This document shows, in pieces, positions 34,051 through 47,800 of a stretch of DNA of 64,000 nt. The stretch lies in NCBI RefSeq assembly GCF_035083965.1, contig NC_089738.1, positions 14,100,734 through 14,164,733 of the forward strand. The letters run 5' to 3'. The DNA is from Branchiostoma lanceolatum (taxonomy: Eukaryota > Chordata > Leptocardii > Amphioxiformes > Branchiostomatidae). The notes below the pieces were generated by a model. It saw only the letters and a list, made by a program, of their open reading frames with translations. It was not told the DNA's origin and ran no database searches. Numbering within the stretch: position 1 is the stretch's first letter; each line of letters begins with the position of its first letter. Made by a program: the position numbers and the translations under genes.

Positions 34051-34959
34051 TCGATGCTCAATACATTTGTGTATATACAATACAATGCAGCGTTGCCATA
34101 CATTCTCAGTGCTGCTACTTTTAATCATTCTGTACAAATATGATTCACAATTGGCGATCTTTTCTGACTAATCACACGGTAACCAATCTCTTACTTAGAG
34201 TCTTAGTATTAAAGTAGGTCACTTTTGTGTATTTATGACAGTAAGTTCACACCAAGTCATGCAATACCTCTTGTATGCTGTGATTTTATTTAACCAAACA
34301 ATTATCATTTTCCTAACTTCCAGACTACTTCAAGAGGAATGATTTCTTTGCCTCAGAAAGCCATATTACAAAGGAACAAATTGTCATATTCATATGAACA
34401 TATGCATGTACATGTACAAGTATTTTGAAGGCACTATACTAATGCTACCACTTACCACCTATAGAATAAATAGTACTACTAATTAACCATTGCTCCAAAT
34501 ATAGAGAACAACATGATAGACATTTAAGAAGCCACATTCGATATGGTATTCATTGTAGAAACCAGATATGTTTTGTTTCGCAGTCAGAAAGGCACGGTCT
34601 GAGAAATTACGAATAATTCAATTGCAAACCACACTATTCTACTGCACCTTACATATGTATTCATAAACCATTTAACCTCGATGCTATTGCCCAATATTGT
34701 GACATTGAATATTCGTTCAGTAACCTTTTCAAAACCAGTAAGGTTAAGTTATCGGTTATTGCAAGCTGTCATGATCGATGACCAGCTATACACTGGATAC
34801 TTATTGCAGCTTTTTACAAGCACATGGCGCTGTAAGGACTATAAAATAACACAAGCGCTCAGCATCACTCAACGGTGTAATCTCCAAGCAGATGTGTCTT
34901 ACGTATTCCGAATATCAGAGAAATCCGTCGTTCCTTTCTTCAGTTATTCACTTTGAAAT

Positions 34960-35310
34960 ATTTTAACGCAAATGCCCTTGCAGTTCCAGAGCTATCTGCT
35001 AGGGGGATCAAACCCACACCACTTCTGCCTGACATCAAAAGCTATTTGATACCAAAACATCAGAACGATAGCATATTCAGAGCAAAAGATACAAAAAATG
35101 GAAATTCTGCTGCAGTACCAAGAAGAGACAGGGGGCCCAAAATCGAACTTGACCTTCGTCTTTCTAAGACCTACTCACAAATCAAATTTTATCGATATCC
35201 ATCCTGACATTCTTAAGTTATGCTGACCTGAAATACACAGACAGACGGACGGACAGACAGGCAGACACACACAAACCGATACCTCCATTTTTCTTCAAGG
35301 AGGCAAAAAC
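34960..35310 (+). repeat. Interspersed repeat ending in CCTCC/GGAGG hairpin
   Basis: It contains GAGCTATCTGCTAGGGGGAT, ACAGACAGACGGACGGACAG and a terminal ACCTCCATTTTTC..AAGGAGG hairpin. A piece of the same block, with TCCGCTAGGGGGCC, recurs at about 35675-35760, and another ending at 38485-38510. It is non-coding. Confidence 0.55.
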
Positions 35311-35964
35311 ACACGACTAAAATGGTTACCCGAACCCTACATCTGCTTGGAGGTCGCTGTGGCCTTTCTATCAGGAGGGATCAGGCGAAACCCCATTGTC
35401 CGTGATTTTATTCCGCACACAGCATTTCCTCTGCACCTTAAACGATCTCCATGGAATCTAATACGTTATGGATCTTATAGATTTTGTCTTGTTTTAATGG
35501 AGACAATATCGTATAACCAACGGCGCCAACGGATAGCCTGGTATCAATCCTATTCTACCTCTCGCTCCGGAATTTATATAAAAAGCATCACTTCAGCTAT
35601 CTACACACCAAAAACCATGACTATTTGTCAACCCCTTCTTGAGTTACCCTATTTCAAAGTCTCGAACAAAACCAGCCCCTGCAGTTCCAAAATATCCGCT
35701 AGGGGGCCGAAAACCTACACGACTTACTTTCTCGGCCTCTGGAGCTACCAACCACCCAAACACAACCAGCACCGAAAACATAACCGCCTTGACGAAGCTA
35801 CTAAATACTTTGCCTGGAAGCGATGCAGAGGAACGAACTGAAGTTAGAATATAGGATGGATGCCAGTCTAGCCAACGGACCAATCCGTATGTTATTAACG
35901 ATGTAGACTTCGTAGTAGACGCAATCCATTGAAACAGACCGATCCCGTGTCCACCTCCGTCAAA

Positions 35965-36130
35965 GCGTAGAAATGCAAAATAAAACTTAAAAATGCAAAT
36001 ATTTCACGGACATGCAGCGACTCTCTCACTGGTTGGACCGCCACTTGCCATTCTCTCATTGGTCAAACCGTTATGAGCCATCGTCCCATTGGTTGAACTG
36101 TTGATAGTGATGGACGGTCTGGAGAGATTT
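35965..36130 (+). repeat. Interspersed repeat with CTCATTGGT motifs
   Basis: GTAGAAATGCAAAATAAAAC, AAATGCAAATATTTCACGGAC and two CCATTGGTTGAACTG-like blocks, ending GTGATGGACGGTC, match 57466-57745. There the same element is split by an inserted MITE. It abuts the last exon of the minus-strand membrane protein gene. Confidence 0.75.
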
Positions 36131-36134
36131 CTGC

Positions 36135-37858
36135 TCAACATTTTGCAACGATCTTGACCAAAGTACGTGTCCGCTCAGCCACGGCCAATCCACGTCGATG
36201 TCTTGCACAGCTTAGATGCCTGTATACCTAAAGAGATATGATAATCAATATGAGTAAAAGACATGGTGATATATGTAGTTGTTCTACACGTTATTGCCGA
36301 TCCTTTAACATGCCAGAGTAGATACTGCATTGATGTGAAATTGTCACAGATTGTGCCCATTATCATTTTCTGGGCCTGTTAAACTAAGGTTTATATACAT
36401 TGTATGTATAGGTAGGAAACTATGCAAGCAAAATATGAAAGAAGAAAAAATATAACAATAAAAGGAATCTAAAGATTTTGTCTTGTTTTAAAGAAGAAAA
36501 TATGGGAAAGGGAAATAAAATATGAAACATAAACAGTACGTTATAGCGGAACATTCAGTTCGTATCACAATTTTCGAATAATTACATGTAATTTACATAG
36601 GTCTACGCCAGTGACACTTCAACAATAGCAACCTACCATAAAAACCAGAAGAATAGCCCTGCTGTGAAGGCTGCGAAAGCGATGCAGATCATCTCGGTGT
36701 AGTCGCCGACCTCGAAGCCCTCGCTCCCGTCCAGCGGCCGCATGAGACAGGCGTCGCACACCGGCACCGTGTTCCCGCACAGGCCCCGGGTCAGGGCGTC
36801 CTCGTGCGCCACGTGGAAGATATGGCGTTCCATGTCTGCAGTAAAAGGAAAAGGGTAAAGGTAGTCCCATAGCCTTTTGGAGGCCAAAGGGGTAGTGGGT
36901 TGTTGTCCTCAGTGTTTAGGGCACGATATCATGTGGAAGGTCGAGCTATGCCTCACCCTCCGTTGTCTTTTACCTCCCCAACCCTCCCCAACTGAAGTCA
37001 GGTACCCATGGCCATATTTACACTTCTATATCATACGACGACATAATGTATACAAATGTATAATTTCCCTAATGGTAACATGAGATGTGTAGGACAATTT
37101 ATTTTCTCACAGGCTTTCCAAACCATGCCGCAATGGTACTGATGTTTGTTGCGTTTAAGACCAATTTCTTCTGCCTCCGTGTAAAGACATACAGCATACG
37201 CGTGTACCCAGGGTGCAATTTGCGTTCATCTCGCAAAAACTCGTATTGACGTATCGAACGGTTAACGCTATTAAACTCATCGGAAAAGTGTCAACTATGG
37301 CCTCTTCACTGCCACTGAAGGACGTCCTTAACTTTGAACTCTAAACAGAGAAGATAATATAAAATACAATAACGACGAGATTATTTTCCAGAATCAAGTT
37401 TATCTCATTGCAATGTCCTACAACGTAGTTCAAAGTCACAAAACACAAAATTTTTACCCTAAAGAGGGACCGTATGAAAACAAACGATATCTATAGCCCT
37501 TGATGTAATTGATACACTGTTTTGGATGATACTTTATGGGCCATAGATTGATCTCTACGGGCCACGTTACGCCATACCAGCGCCCCGTGGGTGTTAGAGT
37601 CAAATACGATCAATGATTTAAAGTATGGTGATGCATGCTAACACCATCACTGTATCTATTAGATGGTGCAATGCGGAAAGCCCTATCTAAACGATCCATG
37701 GAATATGATACAAATATAGAGAGAAATGTAGAGAAAGAAGGTAGAGTATTTGACGTACCCATTGTTTCGGTCATGGCGGGGTCCTTTCTTGTGGGAAGTT
37801 CGCCATCGTTTGTCGACAGGATGGTCTCTGAAAGGGACAGATCTTCGTCGTCATACAT
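36135..37858 (-). CDS. Unrecognised small single-pass membrane protein, 3 exons
   Basis: Exons in transcript order are 37858-37759, 36835-36637 and 36219-36135. GT-AG introns and phases agree, giving 127 residues. Seen: a Ser/Thr/Asp-rich N-terminus (MYDDEDLSLSETILS), then a Cys cluster LCGNTVPVCDACLMRP, a strongly hydrophobic segment (MICIAFAAFTAGLFFWFLW), and a basic Arg/Lys-rich tail that would be cytosolic. Exon 2 is GC-rich with a protein-like codon pattern, so a real gene is likely. The Cys cluster before a transmembrane segment faintly recalls the anoctamin CPLCD loop, but the rest does not fit. The third exon is the least certain, and it abuts a repeat. Confidence 0.5.
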
Positions 37859-40624
37859 CGTTCGTTCAGACCCTTGTAGTGCCTAGTGGCACATAGGGCA
37901 GCGAGTTTCATATATATCGCTTACTGTTTCTGTAGCAGTGTATATCTTACAGGGAGGGGTTGCAAGCAACAACATGCTCGAGGCACCTCGTACACTGGAA
38001 CCCCATTTTACCTCCCTTCCTAAAGACGGGTGCAGCCCCAACAGAGATGTCCTGACCCAGGATTACTCCGGGGCCTTCCAATAAGTAATTAACCAAGAGC
38101 TCAACTGTGAGGGTGCTACCAGTTGAGTTACAGGGACATACCTCGTCGTCAAACGTGCCGTACAGTTCAACTTACAACACCGCGTGCCACGCATTGGAGA
38201 GAGAGAGATAGGTGACTGATAGAATTAAGTTGTGAATATGTTGAAGACAACCTGTGCCCGCCGCTGTGATTGGGATGGGCGTGTCATGTATATGTGAGCG
38301 TAGAGATCGCGATTTGGCAGAATCTTCGATTCAGGGGGGGGGGGGGATGATCGACCTTGACCCTCGTCACCGCAAGGCCAACCTACCTACCAAATATCAT
38401 TACAATCAATCCAGAGGCTCTTAAGGCATGCTGACCACAAATACGCGGAAACACAAACACGAACAGACCCAAAACAATACCTCCATTTTTCATGGAGGTA
38501 ACAAGTTACAACCTTACGTCTGCTTGTAGATTAGTTTTGGCTGCATCATGAGGATTTGGATGTTTTATGGTCAAAGCAGACCTAGACTAAACGGAAACAT
38601 CTGTGTGTCTGTGTTACCGTTGGCATCGTGTCAAAAGGAAACAAAAACAGCTCCTACACCATTCCAACATTCAGAAGATTTGGTCCGGTAAGTCTAAGAA
38701 AATACGATAATCATGTAGCACCCGAGAAAGTGGCCCGTACCCAATGCCCTCTGGCATCTTCTGCCATTGATAGTGAATTTGAGTGACAAAATTATATATG
38801 AAAAATACAGATGTGCAATGATCAGCAGCTAAAGACAATACAATCAATGTAGTTAACAGTACTAGTAAAAATGAAATGCAAGGACACTGTAAATTGAAAA
38901 AAAAAGTATCTAGTGATATAGTAACATGAACAAAATTGTTTACCTGCCATCCTCAATTAATGTGATGAAAAACATCCTTTCTTGATCTACCTGACTACAC
39001 CACCAGCTCTAGTTGTTTTATATCTTTTCTTAAATAATGGAAACTAACGGTCACTGCTTGTTAGTTCAATATATTAATTGGCAAGTGCAGACCAGGTTTT
39101 TAGGCCATGCCCAGTCCGGTGACCCATACCCTGACCTGTCGCGTGTTCGGGATTTCTCGGTCCAGTCGATCTCCTGACCCCGGTGGCAAGTACGTGCGGC
39201 CGGTTATTTAGGGACGGTGACGTTTAACATCAATAGATTAGAGTCATTAATCTCGACAAAAAAGGCGAACACAGCGTTTTAGTCACAAGGGAAAGTGGAG
39301 ATTGGAGTAAGATTTCGCCTGAATTTACGACTAAGGAATGTAGCTCGGATAGAGATTGATAGATTTGTTGGCTAAGTTGGCACTGTGTCAGAAAAGCTTT
39401 CTAGGGATTGAGGTGTCGCAGGTCTTGGGATTGGGGCCATAGTAGGGTCGAAGCTGAGCAACTCTTTCGTTACAACTTTGTAAAGGACCAGAAGTGTTAT
39501 CAGTCGAATACCGCCGGTAAAACCACTGCCACGTACGTCGTACGACAGTTTTATGACGGCACATCAATGTCTTGGAACAGTCGTAAAGACGTCGTACGAA
39601 ATTCAGCTGTCTTGAGGTAGAAAAGATTATCGTACATCGCTGTCGATAGTCGACTCTGCCACAGTCTAGCTGAAAATCCTACGACAAAATCGTAACTGCG
39701 ACTTCTATCAACAGGGTACAAAAATTCCAGTTATTCCAACTCGCTGCTTTAGTATTTGCTCCCTGAATGGCAAAAATGTGTACATGAAAGTAGCTACGAT
39801 TTCTTGAGGTTAGCAAAGACAAGGACGTCCTTGTTGTAGTTGACATATTCTGCGATGTTCGAATGACTCCAAAGAGGGGGGGGGGGCGGAATTTTCTTCC
39901 TAAGTAGTGTTAGACAGGCTATGGCTACTCTATGGGTACAATGAATGACACGCTTCGGACTAAACCATTTGGCCTGGTATAATACAATTTACTTTGTGGT
40001 TTGTTAGACATCCCAACGCATTTCCCGGCCCGGACACTAAACAAATTTCTTTCGATCGTTTTGTAAGACTCGCCTGAAAATTCAATCTACGCCACAAACA
40101 GCGTCTGTTGCAGTACTGAGAACTGTAAGTGTCCTGATTACCCTTTGTGTTTATAGTCTTAGAATAAACCGAAAGTCAAAGACCAGGTGTCCACTCTGTA
40201 CTATACTAACTGAAGAACACAGTCACCAAATCTACGGCACATAGACTTCATAGTCTACACGGTTCGCCCATTCGTCTGTCATACTTACGTCGGACGTCTT
40301 GTAGCTGTTGTGCCCCGGTCTCACCCTGGCTGTCAGCGGACAGTTCGTCGCTGTGTACCAGTGACCTCTTTACATGTATGTCTAAACGGATTCCACAGCC
40401 GACTATTGAGTCAAGTCAGTCAGACTGTCTGTACCGTTTGTTTAGAGGATGGATCTTGTCCACTGGCTGGTGACAAGGTGAACTTTGACACACACGGAGG
40501 GGAACCGAGGGCTACTGTAGCGTGTTAAGGGTGTTTGATACTGGAATATCTTCCTTTCCCCCGACCTCTGTCTTTCTCTCTGTCAGGCTGTCTGTCTCTG
40601 TCTGTTTTCTGTGTCTTTCTCTCC

Positions 40625-40680
<56 letters not shown>

Positions 40681-41845
40681 TTTTCTTTCTGTCCCCACCT
40701 TTCTCTCTCTCTCTCTCTCTCTTCTCTCTCTATCCCTCCTCTGCATTTGTGCCTTCTATATGTGCATAATAGTCAGAAGTCCGTATTAATTCATGTTCTC
40801 CGTTCCAATTGTAACGATTGCTAGCTGTGCAAAGAAAGTTTGCATTATATTATGTAAGAAAGGCCCGTATTCATTTGGTAAATAATGGTATGACAAAGGG
40901 GATTGTGTCTTTTAACCTCATTGCTATGGCAACCCCTTTGAAGAATGTGAATCATGTTGTTTGTTATACATTGTACCTGTTGTTCAATAAACTTTGACTT
41001 GTAAAATTAGAGTATTGCATGGGAGTCGACAAGGAGAAAGCGCCTCTTGCGGGAAGTGGCTATAAGTGCAATTTATAGATGCTACAAGCCAAGATTGTGC
41101 CTTTCTAACTCCGTCCGGTCAACGTACGATAGAACACGTATTTTCCAATCGGTGTCTTGATTTATGAAAACTTAAGAATGAGATGTTACTACTGAATAAA
41201 GGGGACAACGAGAAAGCTACAAAGTCTTTTGTGTTCACATATTCGGCTGATAGAATGCTTTTATTCCTCTTAAAGAAGACTTAACTAAGAAGAAATTGTG
41301 ACTTCCCCACGTTTTCGGCCAACCCCGTCAGCATTGTTTACGGAAATGACGATGCCAATTTTATTCCTATTTCATTGTTACAAATGTCGTTTTATCTAAT
41401 GACGTTTATCGCAAATTGTTGCCCTACGTGTGAGGGCAGTAAGTAAGTAAAGTTTATCGTAAATGGATATCCAAATAAACAGTTATGCAAGAATGTGCCC
41501 TGACCATGCTCATTAGGCATCATTAATTTTGCTACAACAAATATGAATATGGAGACTAAAAAACTTGGAAACATATTCTTACACAAATCCGATATACATA
41601 TAATACACTATCAACACAGGCCTCATACTAGTTCATTATGTACTTTCAATCGGTCTAAATCCACCTACTATTCCTAGTCATGGCAACGGTAACCATCCGT
41701 AGCTATCTGCCCCAAATAAACTAACTTTTATTATCAGGAGTTGTGTCTATACATACAGGTTAATCACCTGATACTATATAATGAGCTGACGCGGCCATTC
41801 TCGTTCCTCCCTGGCCGACTAGCGCGTAGGGAAGCAGGCTGTGCC
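37859..41845. other. Intergenic region before CLCA-1
   Basis: This is repeat-rich. It has a SINE-like antisense piece (37945-38145), a G-run at about 38333-38347, a repeat end at 38340-38510, another G-run at about 39877-39888, and a CT microsatellite (40619-40731). A TATA-like TATATAATG at 41774-41782, about 65 bases before the CLCA-1 ATG, is a possible promoter element. No gene was recognised. Confidence 0.45.
40619..40731. repeat. (CT)n microsatellite
   Basis: Long CT/TCTC runs have short TTTC and CCCCACC interruptions. Predicted frames (Ser/Leu-rich or Arg/Glu-rich) are low-complexity artefacts. Confidence 0.95.
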
Positions 41846-44800
41846 ATGGCGTCTCTAACTCTCCGTTTGGTTGTGTTCTCGTGTGTCTTCATCTGGAGGA
41901 CACAGGTTACCGTGAGCGCGCCGAACGTGATTCAACTGCAGAACAACGAGTACACGGACGTGCTGATTGCCATCCACAGGAGCATCCCCGAGGACCAGCA
42001 GATCATCGACAGACTCAAGGTTCGTATCGTTTTTTCATCAAAGATATAGATAAGACTATTAAGAGTAAAGCTGCCAGCACACTTGTGCGTATATGCAAGT
42101 CCGCATGAGTTGCGTATTAACACTTTTTTGGTTTACGTAAAGTTTGAGACCGAAAAGTAATTTCTTCGGTTCGATAACTAGGCTGCACAACGGTGCGTTA
42201 AAGTAGAAAACAACCTCTTCCCCGCATATTTTACCTCAAGCAATAAAATGTTAATACGCAACTCATGCGCACATGAATATACACACAAGTATGAGGGGTC
42301 CTTAATGAAAAATGAATAAAAGATCATGCACGCAAGTCATCTCTGTATGTGACAGACTTCTGCCGTTTTTTCTTTCTCGGGAAACACTATAACGTATTTA
42401 ACATATTGGCTACTGAATGAAAGAGGGATACTAGAGCAAATGATACAACGGTAAACTTAAACCTTTCATTTGCTTGTTTGTTTGTATTACATACCCGGTA
42501 AACCACCTCATGGCGTAACACACCAGGTGTGTACTGAGCAGTACAAGCTGCATATCTTGACGATTTATTTGATCTACTCACACAACGATATTCCCCCTAC
42601 TCTTATCGATACGTGTGGTGGGTTATGTAACCAGCGTGAGGTATGACTCTCCTCAAACAAAGTTATGTACCCCTAGAATGTGATTAAATTCATCTCTAGG
42701 ATGGGATGTATCAAATTCTTTTCAGCCAGTGGTAAGAAAGGTGAACAGCTTTGAGCCTTAAGCATCATATCGTGTACAATCCATAATAAAGTGACTTTCA
42801 TCTTATATCTCATTTAAATATTTCATGGTAGGAAATCTAATGTTTGCCCCCAAGATCTTTGCGGTGAGTAAGTATCCCCAAGAAGGTCCCTTGGTATCCC
42901 GTTGTATACCATTGTATAAGGGACCCGAAATGCCATCTTGATACATCTTATATAAAAATTCACAGTTTCTACTTTTCATTGGAGTGCGAGAAATTTCGGC
43001 TTTAAGTGGGACAACACTTCAAGCTGAGTCGTCAGAAAACACCTACCGTCTAACAAATGCTGGGTCGAACTTTGAACAAAAGAAGTCGACGTTCTAAAAA
43101 CATACCGCAATAGTCAAGGAGAATCAAGTATTTCTACTTTATCACAACCATCTGTCAAGCGATGATGGAAACATGCAGTGTATCAAAGGCAGCTATTGGG
43201 ACCAAAGTTTGAACAGGACAATTCGACCTAAAGAACTCTTTCTACTTATAACGTAGAGTCCGTAATCTACAGGTATTTCGAGCTAATCTTAAAGACAAAC
43301 ATAGCGCAGGTTGTTGTCTGTAACCACTTATAACATCTGGTGCAATTTGACTCACTGCAAACCAGGCAAACGTGACGTGTCTACTGCGAGGATAGCATGG
43401 CATGTACTTAGTTAAAGTATGCTATGAATGGCTGACATAAGCGTTTACTGAACTTCAACTGCTTAGATTTGATCGTGAAAATGTAGACTTCGTTTGATTG
43501 CAATACATACTATTTTATATTAATAGGCGACCGTGCAGTGACCAGAATTGGATCTGTGTGATCCTTGGTTTCATAATTTGAATACTATGCAAGATGTAAA
43601 AAAATTGATTTAAGTAAAAGATAGCAAAGCACCCAAAACGTAAAAAAGTCATTCTATTCGATATGTTAAATGTTTATGAAATTCATTCAGCCATCTGTCA
43701 AATCTCGCTCAGCGGTCGCAAGAGAGGGGGGATTACGTCGTTTCAAGTATGACACATATTTGATATATTTCAATTGCCTTGGAACGTAGAACCCGAGAAA
43801 ACACTTATCGAGAAGAGTAGGGGTTACCCGATGTACTTGGCTGAAAACGTGAGCCGTGGCAGAGCTGTACTGCACTACTAGATATTGCAAAAGCGTCACG
43901 CTTTTTTTCGCATAGAAAGACTCCCAATCACTCTTTATCACCTTCGCCAGGAGGTTATGTTTTCGATTTTGCTATCGCGGAGTGGTTGTGGAGGCATGTG
44001 CGTTTGATATAAACAGAATAACTTGAGAAGTTGTGAATAGATGTTCATGATACTAGTATCTAGTAGATGGGTAGGTGTCTGGGAGACAAAGTTCGAGTTC
44101 GAGAGTTGGCCTCCTGGCGGCTACCTACGGCACTGCAGCAGAATTTGTGTGTTTGTGTTTCCACAGGAAATCTTCACGGAGGCTTCCGAGTCGCTCTACA
44201 TCGCCACCCGCAGTCGAGCCTTCCTCAAACAGGTGAAGATCCTCATCCCCAACACGTGGTCCAGACAGCCTCACTACCTGCCGCCGGGAACAGCGACGTT
44301 TGACAGGGCGAACATCAGGTAAAAAACACCATATCTTCAACACTTGTACTTGTTATATAATAGATATAAATAAAGTTAAAAAGAAGGAAGGTTTGGGCGT
44401 TCTAAAGCCACTATGAATTGCGTGTACTTCTTCGATATTTCCGGAAAGATGAGAATATTAGAAGACTATAGGAACGAGTTCAATAGAAAGTAGCTAAAAC
44501 ACTTAATATTCTATTAAGTTTTGGTATCAAACCTGGTTCTGCCAGATCTTTCCTTAGTCACTAACGGAAAATAGCGGGTATGCTGTCTGAAACGTCTGAC
44601 CGTTTCAAAATTTTATCCAGTTGCTTGAGTAGCTATTTTTGGCGTAGCTTAAAACACTGTTATGTTATCCTCAAATATATTTTGGCGACACCTCAGGAGC
44701 GTAGCCGACAGGACTTAAATGTTTAGTTGTATGTTTCTGTTCTCTTACCCTACAGAGTGGACGTACAGAACCCCCTGTATGGGGATAACCCTTACGTACA

Positions 44801-47800
44801 ACAGCCGGGCGGGTGCGGGGTGGGCGGGGACTACATGCACCTGACGCCCAGGTACGTCGTGGACAAGCCGTACGGAGAAAGCACCTGGGGGCCTTACGGT
44901 AAGACACTTCTTCTTATTGTCCTTCATAACTTAAGACTAATACAGTATGAAGCCTTCAATCCTTGTTCTGGCTTCACGACGTCGACTTCATCACAAAGAT
45001 CCAAAGAATCCAACACTCGTATCGAGATGCATATGAAAAGGGGTGACCTGGTGTGCTAGGCTGAAAACGCATGGCGAGGCCACATTATACAACTAGCTAT
45101 CGAAAAAAATCGTCAGGCTTCGTCTTCAATTCAAGGAAAGCCACCAAGACCGTTATATAAGGCAACTGTACATCTACTTCTATTTCTATTTCTATTTCTA
45201 TTTCTATTTCTATTTCTATTTCTATTTCTATTCCTTACTGGGAAAAGCCCCATCTGGGGCATAACGCCCAGGGTTAATGTCAGGAATACGTCTGATTGGT
45301 ATTCAATCTAGCTTGATATTCATTCAATCTGAGTGCTTGCACCTTATAATGTATAAAACATAACATGTCAGGTGGCTTACTACGTATCTCGAATTAATCC
45401 ACCAGGCTTATACAAGATCTCTAAACGTTGTTTGGGGAATGTGGGTACGTTTGACCTATGGCATGAGTGGCTGAATAGAAGGTCTAACTCGTTTAATCTT
45501 GTTGTTTGGTTGTGAGTCTAGATTGTGCAGTTAAAGCACGTTCTGAATCAGACCATGTCAAAGGTTGCTATATATAGAAATGTGGGTACGCTTGAACATG
45601 GTGAGAAGTATTGACGGTATGACCTATGGCATGAGTGGCTGAATAGAAGGTCTAACCCGGTTAATCTGGTTGTTTGGTTGAGATATGTAGATTGTACAGT
45701 TAAAGCACTTGCTGAGTCAGTCCATGTCCAGTGACGGGGTCCTTGTGCTCAGGGTTATTAACGGTTACTCGGGTGATGGCGTGTGTTCAAACTGTGGCAT
45801 ATGTGTGAAAGGTCAAGGACTCAAATGACCTTACAAAAATGTATGCCCTAGTGCCTGAAACTGAGTTCTTTCACCTTGTACCTGAGTTTCTTCAATCTTC
45901 ATTTTCTTCCATTCTATCGCCCTTTTCTTGTTTTCCCAATTTCTTCTCCTTTTTTGAAACTTTTTTTTAACGGGTTTGTTCAATGCAAGGCCGTATTTGA
46001 CCTCTTGAGTAGAACCAGTTATTATAGGTTCATGGTAGCAGAAGGACTACCGATACGATGGCAGTAAACCACAGTGATCGCACGGGAAAGAACTGCATTG
46101 TCCACATTACTGACTCGAGCAGCCAGCTCTAGCTTGTTTTGGGCGTCTTTTTTAGGCGTTTTTGTCTCGCTTGCTGCTTTTTCAGGTTTTCTTTTTGTCC
46201 GCCAGCCAAATGTCAACGTGGAGAGTGATCAACGACTTGTTCTACCAACTCTTGAACTGTATTTCCTGCAATCCTGGTGAACCTTGCCTCTAGGGCAATC
46301 TTCCTACTCACTCATGTTTGAATATACTGACAGTGTATTTAGATAACTAGGATACGACCTTAACAGACACGCCGGAAAACATAGACTCCGTACAGGGAAT
46401 CAAAAAGGAACATACACGTTCATCTCAACTTTGGAAACTTTAATTTCCTTCTTGCAGGTAAAACAATAACCCACGAGTGGGGCCATCTTCGCTGGGGCCT
46501 GTTCGATGAGTACGGGTTCGACGACCCGTTAGGGGGATCTTACCCGCACTTCTACGTCTCCACCTCCATGGGCGTCCAGCCCGTCCGGTGTTCCGCCTAC
46601 ACCGCCGGACGGTCCGAGAATGCAGTCACCGGAAACCGCTGCCAAGTGGACCCGGCAACCGGACTTCCGGAGGCCGACTGTCGCTTCATTCCGGATTTTA
46701 CTCGGAACCGTGCAACCGGGTCCTACATGTTCATGCAGTTCCTACCGCAAGTGAGTCAGAAGTGGACAAAAATATTGACGTTTTAACCAATTGTTGTTTG
46801 CAGACATACACAAGGATAAAGAGAGGCTTTCCGACTAGTAGGAAAAAAACTTTTTTTACGATAATTTCGCACTCTTTTGCATTTAAACGACTAGATTGCA
46901 AATAAACCTAAATCTTTACCACCTACGTACGTAAAACCAATAAAATCTGGAGTTTTTACTAAAATGGCATATCAAAGAAGAGACTAATGTTTGTAAATGG
47001 AAAAATGTCAAATGTTCCCGCCAAAATCTTTACCCCAGGTGGAGGAATTCTGTCATGGCGGCCAGCATCTCTTCAGCCAGGGCGGCCAACCCAACCCGCT
47101 GTCCTCACACAACCGCGAGGCGCCCAACAAACACAATGTCATGTGTCAAGGTCAGAGCACCTGGGACGTCATGAACAAGCACCAGGACTTCGCCAATGGA
47201 GCCAACCCTCCCAAGGAAGTGGTGACGACGGTCCCAGACTTCGAGCTGCTTCAGGAGAAGGAGCCCAGGATGGTGCTGGTGCTGGACACGTCGGGCAGCA
47301 TGCGGGTAGGACGGGATACAGTTTTTTTAGATCTACCGTAGAGTGGAACTCGCTGCCACCAAGTACTGTAGGAGTATCCTCACTAGACAGCTTTAAACAA
47401 TGCTTACTGTTAGCTGTGCAAAAGTTATGTGTGATAGGTCGTTCAGTGTAATATAATAATCAGCTGCTGCCATGCCGTGTGCCTGCGAAGCTGGCGTTCT
47501 ACACCGAAAAGTTGTTATACCGGCTATACAGATACAGATGGGTACCGGTTGTTAAGACTCTAACTCATTTTATTTCAGTTTTCCTTTTTGGCGACGCCTC
47601 AGGGGCGAGCCTAATAGTATACTTTACGCCCGTTCTGTAAGAATTCCCAGAATTGCACAGGCATGTCTGGAATGTGTTGAGTATTCCCTGGGGAATTTGT
47701 TTTGAAGTTACCTTTCCCCTGTCTACCTGTGTTAATTTTGAAAGTAGCACATATGGTAAACAGTTTAATTTGGCAATTTAATCACAGTACTTGTTTGTCA

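Noticed and set aside
36637-36835. Anoctamin (TMEM16) exon
   Set aside because: The Cys cluster before a hydrophobic segment resembles the anoctamin CPLCD region, but the short three-exon model and the missing flanking family motifs do not support it.
40522-40824. Ser/Leu-rich and Arg/Glu-rich frames
   Set aside because: They are translations of a CT microsatellite.
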